Assembly: GCF_932526225.1 (NCBI RefSeq)
Contig: NC_064040.1
Location: forward strand, 1,991,501 to 2,055,500
Length of the DNA stretch: 64,000 nucleotides
Source of the DNA: Nematostella vectensis
Lineage: Eukaryota > Cnidaria > Anthozoa > Actiniaria > Edwardsiidae
Reading direction: 5' to 3'
This document shows positions 46,694 through 60,029 of the stretch, piece by piece. Under the pieces are notes generated by a model that worked only from the letters and a program-made list of their open reading frames with translations, did not search any database and was not told the origin of the DNA. A program made the position numbers and the translations under genes. The first letter of the stretch is position 1. Each line of letters begins with the position of its first letter.

Positions 46694-49600
46694 TAGCTGT
46701 AAAAAAAAAAAAAGGGAAGAGAAAATAGCTGGATGGGGTCTCTGTTGGTTTTGTTTTAGTTTTAGTTTTCTTTTATTATAATTTTTTCTGGGGTGGGGGA
46801 AGGGGGAATTCAGCTTAAAATTGCCTGTGGTCAATTCAACCAACTAAGCAACTAGTACAAAAGATGTTGGTTTTGCAGTCTTTTATTCAATACTTTCAAG
46901 GTTATCATGCAATTCTGTAGTTTGACTGGAAATATATACTTTTTTTCTATTCATTTACAGTTCTATATGTACAGTGTGACCATAGTCATGATTACAATTA
47001 TTTATAATAATTTTTACCCACTAACAGAAACCAACTTGACTGCAAAAAACTCACTGTAAAGCATAAGATATTAGGCATTTCTTTCATGTGGCTGTGAGGT
47101 TGACCTGTCAACATCTACAGGGGCCACACTCAACTCGGAATCATAGGGGTCCATAAAAGCAAGGTGTCGCAGAACCTTTTCCTGCCTTCCTTACTCTCCT
47201 TCACCAGGAACACCTGTGCAGCCGACACCCTTAGGTGGATGGGGTGCACAGGTGCTTTGGGTGTGGCCCTGAAGATGGCACAGTGACCACAAGATGTACC
47301 AGAATGAAATTGTATATACTGTAAAAACATGTGAGTAGAAAACAGTCAATAGCCATGGAGTTTTCAGTGTGTTGTACATGTTATACATGTTTTAGGATTT
47401 ACCTAATTACTTACAGTATTTTTTTATATAGAATTTTTTACTTGTATAATTTAGATGAGTAATACATACTTTTTATAGTATGTTGTAGAACTCGTCTCGT
47501 TCCTCCTAAATAACAATCAAAATTATGTTTGTTATTATCTTCGTGCAAAGGAACCTACAGTAGTTTTTTAATCAGATAATTGTTTTTCCTTCAACACTCC
47601 CCTGTTATTTCAACAGCTCTCCCTTGAGTTTGCTTGTCTTAGAAATAGACCTTGTTTGATAAACAAAGACATGTTACCCACTTATTCAATAATAGGTAAC
47701 AACTGCAATATTGTACTGTATGAAAAGAGTGCCCCTCCCCCTTCTAATGTTGACATCAGTAAATCTAGCAAGCTCATTTTGCTAGATGTATGATGTATAC
47801 CAGGCTTGTATCCTCCAGGTCCATTTCCATACTCCGTGAAGACTTCTGAAACCATCTTGGATGCCATTACGGAATTGACCCGGAGACCCGGAGAAAAATT
47901 CACGAGGGGGAGGGCCAGTCAACACTCCTCTCCCCAAAGTCAGACGGTTGTTTGGATGGTCTGTTTTTTTTTTTTTTTTTTCTTATTTTTCCGAAAACTA
48001 CGCAGGAGTGAGAGGGGTTAAGCACTACGAAAAAAAAAATTGAATAGAAAAAAAAAAAAAAAAGAAAAAGAAAAAAGGCCATTGGCATAGGATCGAACCC
48101 GACCTGAAAAACAAAACGGAAACCATACATACGGATTACCCAATCGGTATGGCAGCACAAGGCTTTTACGGAAGGCTGTAAAGAACCCGAAGGCCCCAAG
48201 CACCGATATTTCCGGCGAATATGCTGTACAACACTCTTGCAAGGTATTCCGACCCGCGCATTAATGGGGAGGACAATAACCAGGATCCCAGGCCTGTAAT
48301 ACGGTTACGCCACGCACAGCTCGCTGAGATAGAGGATGAAAAAAATACAGGTCTATTTGGGCGTCTTGAGTCCCTTGGGGGCTCGCTATGTCGGCGCGTG
48401 GCATCGTAACGCACAGGCGCATTGTCTTTTATCGTGTACAGGACATCAAACAAGCGAAGAAAGAAAAACGTTTTTTTTTTTGGGAACCGTTTTTTTATAT
48501 CATGCAAAAAGCGAAAATAAATAGAAATAAATAAAGTGCGATTTGGCGATTCTGTTTTTCTTTGTAGAGCTTATTAAGCTATTCACCGGCCTAAATATTC
48601 ATAAAAGAAAATAAAAAATGCAATGAAGGACGTAAGGGGGAGAGGTTTGTAAAATCGCATAGAATATCGACATAATCCGCAATACTGTCTACGCTGACTA
48701 AGTATAGCTGTATTTCACTTTAACCCTTTCACTCCTGGGTACTTTTGAGCAACATTGTAAGAAAAACAGACTGAAAACAGAAACCTCCCCCCCTATTTCA
48801 AGTCCAACACTACCAGTTAAGCTAAGCTACCGCTGACCCAAGACGGTATGCCTTGAAGTTTCCAACAATGTACTGCGGTGCCTTTTCTTTGTAGCGACGG
48901 CACTGCTACAGCCTGTTGCTTACAACAGTTTTGCTTGTAATTTGCTTAAAAATTACAGCTTTTTCACATCTGGAGAGTGCCTTAGGACATCATGAAGTTT
49001 TTTTGGGCATAATTAATGCTGTGCTTATGGATGTTTGCACGCTGAGGTTGATTCAATGGGATAATTCCTTGTCTGGGCTTCACCAAGTGAGGAAGGAATT
49101 TTCTGGTGAATGGCCTCATAACTCTCCAATGTGGGCCATCTTTGCTACCCAACCTTATTCAAAAATTGTTTTCAGGCTTATTCTGGGTTCCTTGGACCTG
49201 GAAATGTTTTGTTTGGCTTCGGGGCAAAGAGACTTAAAAAAAAAACTGTTATGATTCTGGGGGAGGAGATTGCCCGCCTGTCTGTCAAGGTGTTTCCAAG
49301 ACTCCCATGATGCAGTGCAGGCATGCAAAATAGGCTAACAATGGTGACTCGCTTCTAATGGAGGTTCTAGCATTGATTATTGTGACTGATTGCTGTAAAA
49401 TGGGACCTGACGGAGCGCAATAAAGGTATCCATTGGTGACTTGATCTGTGTTTGCTTGTCTCTATTTGTAGTTCGGAATTTTGTGTCTTTTTTGGTAAGG
49501 AATGTTTCTAAGTTTAAGCATTTTATTACGAATTGGTCAGCAATTAAGGTTGATATTTTGACAAAAGAGTCGATTCTATTACATTGCTAAGATGGGCTTT

Positions 49601-50027
49601 TGAAGGTCGTCTATGCCTTGGATGAATCTATGAGTATCCGGGTCTGGTGATGTTTAGTTTGCATTTTTGACGTTTTGGAGTTGGGCCTATATTTTACAGG
49701 CGTCTCAGGGTGTTATGGCAATGAAAGACTTAAAGGGACAGCGTCATGGTACTGCGCATGTCAGTGTTTATTGTAGGCTTTTAATCGCCTACAAATAGTT
49801 GAACTTTTTAAAAGCTGTCAATACCTTGTTAAAATAATATGCAATATTTTATTGAATGCAATATTTTATAGAAACTACGTTTATTGACAGTTTGTGGTCA
49901 TTTTCTTTGAATTTAAGTCCCCCACATGTACCAAAAGCTCATAAGTCAGTATTAGAGTTTACTAAATTTCATTGTGTCAGGGTCAGAGAGCTATTGAAAG
50001 CACTTACCATGGCACTGCCCCTTTGAA
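46694..50027 (+). repeat. Tandem unit 15 (type B, haplotype B1, 3334 bp)
   Basis: It has the B1 changes, A at 48415 and T at 48673. The foldback element is 47959-48771 and the MITE-like element 49732-50024. Confidence 0.97.
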
Positions 50028-53000
50028 TAGCTGTAAAAAAAAAAAAAGGGAAGAGAAAATAGCTGGATGGGGTCTCTGTTGGTTTTGTTTTAGTTTTAGT
50101 TTTCTTTTATTATAATTTTTTCTGGGGTGGGGGAAGGGGGAATTCAGCTTAAAATTGCCTGTGGTCAATTCAACCAACTAAGCAACTAGTACAAAAGATG
50201 TTGGTTTTGCAGTCTTTTATTCAATACTTTCAAGGTTATCATGCAATTCTGTAGTTTGACTGGAAATATATACTTTTTTTCTATTCATTTACAGTTCTAT
50301 ATGTACAGTGTGACCATAGTCATGATTACAATTATTTATAATAATTTTTACCCACTAACAGAAACCAACTTGACTGCAAAAAACTCACTGTAAAGCATAA
50401 GATATTAGGCATTTCTTTCATGTGGCTGTGAGGTTGACCTGTCAACATCTACAGGGGCCACACTCAACTCGGAATCATAGGGGTCCATAAAAGCAAGGTG
50501 TCGCAGAACCTTTTCCTGCCTTCCTTACTCTCCTTCACCAGGAACACCTGTGCAGCCGACACCCTTAGGTGGATGGGGTGCACAGGTGCTTTGGGTGTGG
50601 CCCTGAAGATGGCACAGTGACCACAAGATGTACCAGAATGAAATTGTATATACTGTAAAAACATGTGAGTAGAAAACAGTCAATAGCCATGGAGTTTTCA
50701 GTGTGTTGTACATGTTATACATGTTTTAGGATTTACCTAATTACTTACAGTATTTTTTTATATAGAATTTTTTACTTGTATAATTTAGATGAGTAATACA
50801 TACTTTTTATAGTATGTTGTAGAACTCGTCTCGTTCCTCCTAAATAACAATCAAAATTATGTTTGTTATTATCTTCGTGCAAAGGAACCTACAGTAGTTT
50901 TTTAATCAGATAATTGTTTTTCCTTCAACACTCCCCTGTTATTTCAACAGCTCTCCCTTGAGTTTGCTTGTCTTAGAAATAGACCTTGTTTGATAAACAA
51001 AGACATGTTACCCACTTATTCAATAATAGGTAACAACTGCAATATTGTACTGTATGAAAAGAGTGCCCCTCCCCCTTCTAATGTTGACATCAGTAAATCT
51101 AGCAAGCTCATTTTGCTAGATGTATGATGTATACCAGGCTTGTATCCTCCAGGTCCATTTCCATACTCCGTGAAGACTTCTGAAACCATCTTGGATGCCA
51201 TTACGGAATTGACCCGGAGACCCGGAGAAAAATTCACGAGGGGGAGGGCCAGTCAACACTCCTCTCCCCAAAGTCAGACGGTTGTTTGGATGGTCTGTTT
51301 TTTTTTTTTTTTTTTCTTATTTTTCCGAAAACTACGCAGGAGTGAGAGGGGTTAAGCACTACGAAAAAAAAAATTGAATAGAAAAAAAAAAAAAAAAGAA
51401 AAAGAAAAAAGGCCATTGGCATAGGATCGAACCCGACCTGAAAAACAAAACGGAAACCATACATACGGATTACCCAATCGGTATGGCAGCACAAGGCTTT
51501 TACGGAAGGCTGTAAAGAACCCGAAGGCCCCAAGCACCGATATTTCCGGCGAATATGCTGTACAACACTCTTGCAAGGTATTCCGACCCGCGCATTAATG
51601 GGGAGGACAATAACCAGGATCCCAGGCCTGTAATACGGTTACGCCACGCACAGCTCGCTGAGATAGAGGATGAAAAAAATACAGGTCTATTTGGGCGTCT
51701 TGAGTCCCTTGGGGGCTCGCTATGTCGGCGCGTGGCATCGTAACGCACGGGCGCATTGTCTTTTATCGTGTACAGGACATCAAACAAGCGAAGAAAGAAA
51801 AACGTTTTTTTTTTTGGGAACCGTTTTTTTATATCATGCAAAAAGCGAAAATAAATAGAAATAAATAAAGTGCGATTTGGCGATTCTGTTTTTCTTTGTA
51901 GAGCTTATTAAGCTATTCACCGGCCTAAATATTCATAAAAGAAAATAAAAAATGCAATGAAGGACGTAAGGGGGAGAGGTTTGTAAAATCGCATAGAATA
52001 TCGACAAAATCCGCAATACTGTCTACGCTGACTAAGTATAGCTGTATTTCACTTTAACCCTTTCACTCCTGGGTACTTTTGAGCAACATTGTAAGAAAAA
52101 CAGACTGAAAACAGAAACCTCCCCCCCTATTTCAAGTCCAACACTACCAGTTAAGCTAAGCTACCGCTGACCCAAGACGGTATGCCTTGAAGTTTCCAAC
52201 AATGTACTGCGGTGCCTTTTCTTTGTAGCGACGGCACTGCTACAGCCTGTTGCTTACAACAGTTTTGCTTGTAATTTGCTTAAAAATTACAGCTTTTTCA
52301 CATCTGGAGAGTGCCTTAGGACATCATGAAGTTTTTTTGGGCATAATTAATGCTGTGCTTATGGATGTTTGCACGCTGAGGTTGATTCAATGGGATAATT
52401 CCTTGTCTGGGCTTCACCAAGTGAGGAAGGAATTTTCTGGTGAATGGCCTCATAACTCTCCAATGTGGGCCATCTTTGCTACCCAACCTTATTCAAAAAT
52501 TGTTTTCAGGCTTATTCTGGGTTCCTTGGACCTGGAAATGTTTTGTTTGGCTTCGGGGCAAAGAGACTTAAAAAAAAAACTGTTATGATTCTGGGGGAGG
52601 AGATTGCCCGCCTGTCTGTCAAGGTGTTTCCAAGACTCCCATGATGCAGTGCAGGCATGCAAAATAGGCTAACAATGGTGACTCGCTTCTAATGGAGGTT
52701 CTAGCATTGATTATTGTGACTGATTGCTGTAAAATGGGACCTGACGGAGCGCAATAAAGGTATCCATTGGTGACTTGATCTGTGTTTGCTTGTCTCTATT
52801 TGTAGTTCGGAATTTTGTGTCTTTTTTGGTAAGGAATGTTTCTAAGTTTAAGCATTTTATTACGAATTGGTCAGCAATTAAGGTTGATATTTTGACAAAA
52901 GAGTCGATTCTATTACATTGCTAAGATGGGCTTTTGAAGGTCGTCTATGCCTTGGATGAATCTATGAGTATCCGGGTCTGGTGATGTTTAGTTTGCATTT

Positions 53001-53361
53001 TTGACGTTTTGGAGTTGGGCCTATATTTTACAGGCGTCTCAGGGTGTTATGGCAATGAAAGACTTAAAGGGACAGCGTCATGGTACTGCGCATGTCAGTG
53101 TTTATTGTAGGCTTTTAATCGCCTACAAATAGTTGAACTTTTTAAAAGCTGTCAATACCTTGTTAAAATAATATGCAATATTTTATTGAATGCAATATTT
53201 TATAGAAACTACGTTTATTGACAGTTTGTGGTCATTTTCTTTGAATTTAAGTCCCCCACATGTACCAAAAGCTCATAAGTCAGTATTAGAGTTTACTAAA
53301 TTTCATTGTGTCAGGGTCAGAGAGCTATTGAAAGCACTTACCATGGCACTGCCCCTTTGAA
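50028..53361 (+). repeat. Tandem unit 16 (type B, no B1 or B2 changes, 3334 bp)
   Basis: It has the type B backbone but the type A state at all three B1/B2 sites. It is therefore either the type B ancestor form or a B1/B2 recombinant. The foldback element is 51293-52105 and the MITE-like element 53066-53358. Confidence 0.97.
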
Positions 53362-56300
53362 TAGCTGTAAAAAAAAAAAAAGGGAAGAGAAAATAGCTGG
53401 ATGGGGTCTCTGTTGGTTTTGTTTTAGTTTTAGTTTTCTTTTATTATAATTTTTTCTGGGGTGGGGGAAGGGGGAATTCAGCTTAAAATTGCCTGTGGTC
53501 AATTCAACCAACTAAGCAACTAGTACAAAAGATGTTGGTTTTGCAGTCTTTTATTCAATACTTTCAAGGTTATCATGCAATTCTGTAGTTTGACTGGAAA
53601 TATATACTTTTTTTCTATTCATTTACAGTTCTATATGTACAGTGTGACCATAGTCATGATTACAATTATTTATAATAATTTTTACCCACTAACAGAAACC
53701 AACTTGACTGCAAAAAACTCACTGTAAAGCATAAGATATTAGGCATTTCTTTCATGTGGCTGTGAGGTTGACCTGTCAACATCTACAGGGGCCACACTCA
53801 ACTCAGAATCATAGGGGTCCATAAAAGCAAGGTGTCGCAGAACCTTTTCCTGCCTTCCTTACTCTCCTTCACCAGGAACACCTGTGCAGCCGACACCCTT
53901 AGGTGGATGGGGTGCACAGGTGCTTTGGGTGTGGCCCTGAAGATGGCACAGTGACCACAAGATGTACCAGAATGAAATTGTATATACTGTAAAAACATGT
54001 GAGTAGAAAACAGTCAATAGCCATGGAGTTTTCAGTGTGTTGTACATGTTATACATGTTTTAGGATTTACCTAATTACTTACAGTATTTTTTTATATAGA
54101 ATTTTTTACTTGTATAATTTAGATGAGTAATACATACTTTTTATAGTATGTTGTAGAACTCGTCTCGTTCCTCCTAAATAACAATCAAAATTATGTTTGT
54201 TATTATCTTCGTGCAAAGGAACCTACAGTAGTTTTTTAATCAGATAATTGTTTTTCCTTCAACACTCCCCTGTTATTTCAACAGCTCTCCCTTGAGTTTG
54301 CTTGTCTTAGAAATAGACCTTGTTTGATAAACAAAGACATGTTACCCACTTATTCAATAATAGGTAACAACTGCAATATTGTACTGTATGAAAAGAGTGC
54401 CCCTCCCCCTTCTAATGTTGACATCAGTAAATCTAGCAAGCTCATTTTGCTAGATGTATGATGTATACCAGGCTTGTATCCTCCAGGTCCATTTCCATAC
54501 TCCGTGAAGACTTCTGAAACCATCTTGGATGCCATTACGGAATTGACCCGGAGACCCGGAGAAAAATTCACGAGGGGGAGGGCCAGTCAACACTCCTCTC
54601 CCCAAAGTCAGACGGTTGTTTGGATGGTCTGTTTTTTTTTTTTTTTTTTCTTATTTTTCCGAAAACTACGCAGGAGTGAGAGGGGTTAAGCACTACGAAA
54701 AAAAAAATTGAATAGAAAAAAAAAAAAAAAAGAAAAAGAAAAAAGGCCATTGGCATAGGATCGAACCCGACCTGAAAAACAAAACGGAAACCATACATAC
54801 GGATTACCCAATCGGTATGGCAGCACAAGGCTTTTACGGAAGGCTGTAAAGAACCCGAAGGCCCCAAGCACCGATATTTCCGGCGAATATGCTGTACAAC
54901 ACTCTTGCAAGGTATTCCGACCCGCGCATTAATGGGGAGGACAATAACCAGGATCCCAGGCCTGTAATACGGTTACGCCACGCACAGCTCGCTGAGATAG
55001 AGGATGAAAAAAATACAGGTCTATTTGGGCGTCTTGAGTCCCTTGGGGGCTCGCTATGTCGGCGCGTGGCATCGTAACGCACGGGCGCATTGTCTTTTAT
55101 CGTGTACAGGACATCAAACAAGCGAAGAAAGAAAAACGTTTTTTTTTTTGGGAACCGTTTTTTTATATCATGCAAAAAGCGAAAATAAATAGAAATAAAT
55201 AAAGTGCGATTTGGCGATTCTGTTTTTCTTTGTAGAGCTTATTAAGCTATTCACCGGCCTAAATATTCATAAAAGAAAATAAAAAATGCAATGAAGGACG
55301 TAAGGGGGAGAGGTTTGTAAAATCGCATAGAATATCGACAAAATCCGCAATACTGTCTACGCTGACTAAGTATAGCTGTATTTCACTTTAACCCTTTCAC
55401 TCCTGGGTACTTTTGAGCAACATTGTAAGAAAAACAGACTGAAAACAGAAACCTCCCCCCCTATTTCAAGTCCAACACTACCAGTTAAGCTAAGCTACCG
55501 CTGACCCAAGACGGTATGCCTTGAAGTTTCCAACAATGTACTGCGGTGCCTTTTCTTTGTAGCGACGGCACTGCTACAGCCTGTTGCTTACAACAGTTTT
55601 GCTTGTAATTTGCTTAAAAATTACAGCTTTTTCACATCTGGAGAGTGCCTTAGGACATCATGAAGTTTTTTTGGGCATAATTAATGCTGTGCTTATGGAT
55701 GTTTGCACGCTGAGGTTGATTCAATGGGATAATTCCTTGTCTGGGCTTCACCAAGTGAGGAAGGAATTTTCTGGTGAATGGCCTCATAACTCTCCAATGT
55801 GGGCCATCTTTGCTACCCAACCTTATTCAAAAATTGTTTTCAGGCTTATTCTGGGTTCCTTGGACCTGGAAATGTTTTGTTTGGCTTCGGGGCAAAGAGA
55901 CTTAAAAAAAAAACTGTTATGATTCTGGGGGAGGAGATTGCCCGCCTGTCTGTCAAGGTGTTTCCAAGACTCCCATGATGCAGTGCAGGCATGCAAAATA
56001 GGCTAACAATGGTGACTCGCTTCTAATGGAGGTTCTAGCATTGATTATTGTGACTGATTGCTGTAAAATGGGACCTGACGGAGCGCAATAAAGGTATCCA
56101 TTGGTGACTTGATCTGTGTTTGCTTGTCTCTATTTGTAGTTCGGAATTTTGTGTCTTTTTTGGTAAGGAATGTTTCTAAGTTTAAGCATTTTATTACGAA
56201 TTGGTCAGCAATTAAGGTTGATATTTTGACAAAAGAGTCGATTCTATTACATTGCTAAGATGGGCTTTTGAAGGTCGTCTATGCCTTGGATGAATCTATG

Positions 56301-56695
56301 AGTATCCGGGTCTGGTGATGTTTAGTTTGCATTTTTGACGTTTTGGAGTTGGGCCTATATTTTACAGGCGTCTCAGGGTGTTATGGCAATGAAAGACTTA
56401 AAGGGACAGCGTCATGGTACTGCGCATGTCAGTGTTTATTGTAGGCTTTTAATCGCCTACAAATAGTTGAACTTTTTAAAAGCTGTCAATACCTTGTTAA
56501 AATAATATGCAATATTTTATTGAATGCAATATTTTATAGAAACTACGTTTATTGACAGTTTGTGGTCATTTTCTTTGAATTTAAGTCCCCCACATGTACC
56601 AAAAGCTCATAAGTCAGTATTAGAGTTTACTAAATTTCATTGTGTCAGGGTCAGAGAGCTATTGAAAGCACTTACCATGGCACTGCCCCTTTGAA
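53362..56695 (+). repeat. Tandem unit 17 (type B, haplotype B2, 3334 bp)
   Basis: It has the B2 change, A at 53805. The foldback element is 54627-55439 and the MITE-like element 56400-56692. Confidence 0.97.
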
Positions 56696-59600
56696 TAGCT
56701 GTAAAAAAAAAAAAAGGGAAGAGAAAATAGCTGGATGGGGTCTCTGTTGGTTTTGTTTTAGTTTTAGTTTTCTTTTATTATAATTTTTTCTGGGGTGGGG
56801 GAAGGGGGAATTCAGCTTAAAATTGCCTGTGGTCAATTCAACCAACTAAGCAACTAGTACAAAAGATGTTGGTTTTGCAGTCTTTTATTCAATACTTTCA
56901 AGGTTATCATGCAATTCTGTAGTTTGACTGGAAATATATACTTTTTTTCTATTCATTTACAGTTCTATATGTACAGTGTGACCATAGTCATGATTACAAT
57001 TATTTATAATAATTTTTACCCACTAACAGAAACCAACTTGACTGCAAAAAACTCACTGTAAAGCATAAGATATTAGGCATTTCTTTCATGTGGCTGTGAG
57101 GTTGACCTGTCAACATCTACAGGGGCCACACTCAACTCAGAATCATAGGGGTCCATAAAAGCAAGGTGTCGCAGAACCTTTTCCTGCCTTCCTTACTCTC
57201 CTTCACCAGGAACACCTGTGCAGCCGACACCCTTAGGTGGATGGGGTGCACAGGTGCTTTGGGTGTGGCCCTGAAGATGGCACAGTGACCACAAGATGTA
57301 CCAGAATGAAATTGTATATACTGTAAAAACATGTGAGTAGAAAACAGTCAATAGCCATGGAGTTTTCAGTGTGTTGTACATGTTATACATGTTTTAGGAT
57401 TTACCTAATTACTTACAGTATTTTTTTATATAGAATTTTTTACTTGTATAATTTAGATGAGTAATACATACTTTTTATAGTATGTTGTAGAACTCGTCTC
57501 GTTCCTCCTAAATAACAATCAAAATTATGTTTGTTATTATCTTCGTGCAAAGGAACCTACAGTAGTTTTTTAATCAGATAATTGTTTTTCCTTCAACACT
57601 CCCCTGTTATTTCAACAGCTCTCCCTTGAGTTTGCTTGTCTTAGAAATAGACCTTGTTTGATAAACAAAGACATGTTACCCACTTATTCAATAATAGGTA
57701 ACAACTGCAATATTGTACTGTATGAAAAGAGTGCCCCTCCCCCTTCTAATGTTGACATCAGTAAATCTAGCAAGCTCATTTTGCTAGATGTATGATGTAT
57801 ACCAGGCTTGTATCCTCCAGGTCCATTTCCATACTCCGTGAAGACTTCTGAAACCATCTTGGATGCCATTACGGAATTGACCCGGAGACCCGGAGAAAAA
57901 TTCACGAGGGGGAGGGCCAGTCAACACTCCTCTCCCCAAAGTCAGACGGTTGTTTGGATGGTCTGTTTTTTTTTTTTTTTTTTCTTATTTTTCCGAAAAC
58001 TACGCAGGAGTGAGAGGGGTTAAGCACTACGAAAAAAAAAATTGAATAGAAAAAAAAAAAAAAAGAAAAAGAAAAAAGGCCATTGGCATAGGATCGAACC
58101 CGACCTGAAAAACAAAACGGAAACCATACATACGGATTACCCAATCGGTATGGCAGCACAAGGCTTTTACGGAAGGCTGTAAAGAACCCGAAGGCCCCAA
58201 GCACCGATATTTCCGGCGAATATGCTGTACAACACTCTTGCAAGGTATTCCGACCCGCGCATTAATGGGGAGGACAATAACCAGGATCCCAGGCCTGTAA
58301 TACGGTTACGCCACGCACAGCTCGCTGAGATAGAGGATGAAAAAAATACAGGTCTATTTGGGCGTCTTGAGTCCCTTGGGGGCTCGCTATGTCGGCGCGT
58401 GGCATCGTAACGCACGGGCGCATTGTCTTTTATCGTGTACAGGACATCAAACAAGCGAAGAAAGAAAAACGTTTTTTTTTTTGGGAACCGTTTTTTTATA
58501 TCATGCAAAAAGCGAAAATAAATAGAAATAAATAAAGTGCGATTTGGCGATTCTGTTTTTCTTTGTAGAGCTTATTAAGCTATTCACCGGCCTAAATATT
58601 CATAAAAGAAAATAAAAAATGCAATGAAGGACGTAAGGGGGAGAGGTTTGTAAAATCGCATAGAATATCGACAAAATCCGCAATACTGTCTACGCTGACT
58701 AAGTATAGCTGTATTTCACTTTAACCCTTTCACTCCTGGGTACTTTTGAGCAACATTGTAAGAAAAACAGACTGAAAACAGAAACCTCCCCCCCTATTTC
58801 AAGTCCAACACTACCAGTTAAGCTAAGCTACCGCTGACCCAAGACGGTATGCCTTGAAGTTTCCAACAATGTACTGCGGTGCCTTTTCTTTGTAGCGACG
58901 GCACTGCTACAGCCTGTTGCTTACAACAGTTTTGCTTGTAATTTGCTTAAAAATTACAGCTTTTTCACATCTGGAGAGTGCCTTAGGACATCATGAAGTT
59001 TTTTTGGGCATAATTAATGCTGTGCTTATGGATGTTTGCACGCTGAGGTTGATTCAATGGGATAATTCCTTGTCTGGGCTTCACCAAGTGAGGAAGGAAT
59101 TTTCTGGTGAATGGCCTCATAACTCTCCAATGTGGGCCATCTTTGCTACCCAACCTTATTCAAAAATTGTTTTAAGGCTTATTCTGGGTTCCTTGGACCT
59201 GGAAATGTTTTGTTTGGCTTCGGGGCAAAGAGACTTAAAAAAAAAAACTGTTATGATTCTGGGGGAGGAGATTGCCCGCCTGTCTGTCAAGGTGTTTCCA
59301 AGACTCCCATGATGCAGTGCAGGCATGCAAAATAGGCTAACAATGGTGACTCGCTTCTAATGGAGGTTCTAGCATTGATTATTGTGACTGATTGCTGTAA
59401 AATGGGACCTGACGGAGCGCAATAAAGGTATCCATTGGTGACTTGATCTGTGTTTGCTTGTCTCTATTTGTAGTTCGGAATTTTGTGTCTTTTTTGGTAA
59501 GGAATGTTTCTAAGTTTAAGCATTTTATTACGAATTGGTCAGCAATTAAGGTTGATATTTTGACAAAAGAGTCGATTCTATTACATTGCTAAGATGGGCT

Positions 59601-60029
59601 TTTGAAGGTCGTCTATGCCTTGGATGAATCTATGAGTATCCGGGTCTGGTGATGTTTAGTTTGCATTTTTGACGTTTTGGAGTTGGGCCTATATTTTACA
59701 GGCGTCTCAGGGTGTTATGGCAATGAAAGACTTAAAGGGACAGCGTCATGGTACTGCGCATGTCAGTGTTTATTGTAGGCTTTTAATCGCCTACAAATAG
59801 TTGAACTTTTTAAAAGCTGTCAATACCTTGTTAAAATAATATGCAATATTTTATTGAATGCAATATTTTATAGAAACTACGTTTATTGACAGTTTGTGGT
59901 CATTTTCTTTGAATTTAAGTCCCCCACATGTACCAAAAGCTCATAAGTCAGTATTAGAGTTTACTAAATTTCATTGTGTCAGGGTCAGAGAGCTATTGAA
60001 AGCACTTACCATGGCACTGCCCCTTTGAA
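56696..60029 (+). repeat. Tandem unit 18 (type B, haplotype B2, private changes, 3334 bp)
   Basis: It has the B2 change, A at 57139. Private differences are C to A at 59174, an 11-A run instead of 10 ending at 59247, and a 15-A instead of 16-A run near 58050. The foldback element is 57961-58772 and the MITE-like element 59734-60026. Confidence 0.97.
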
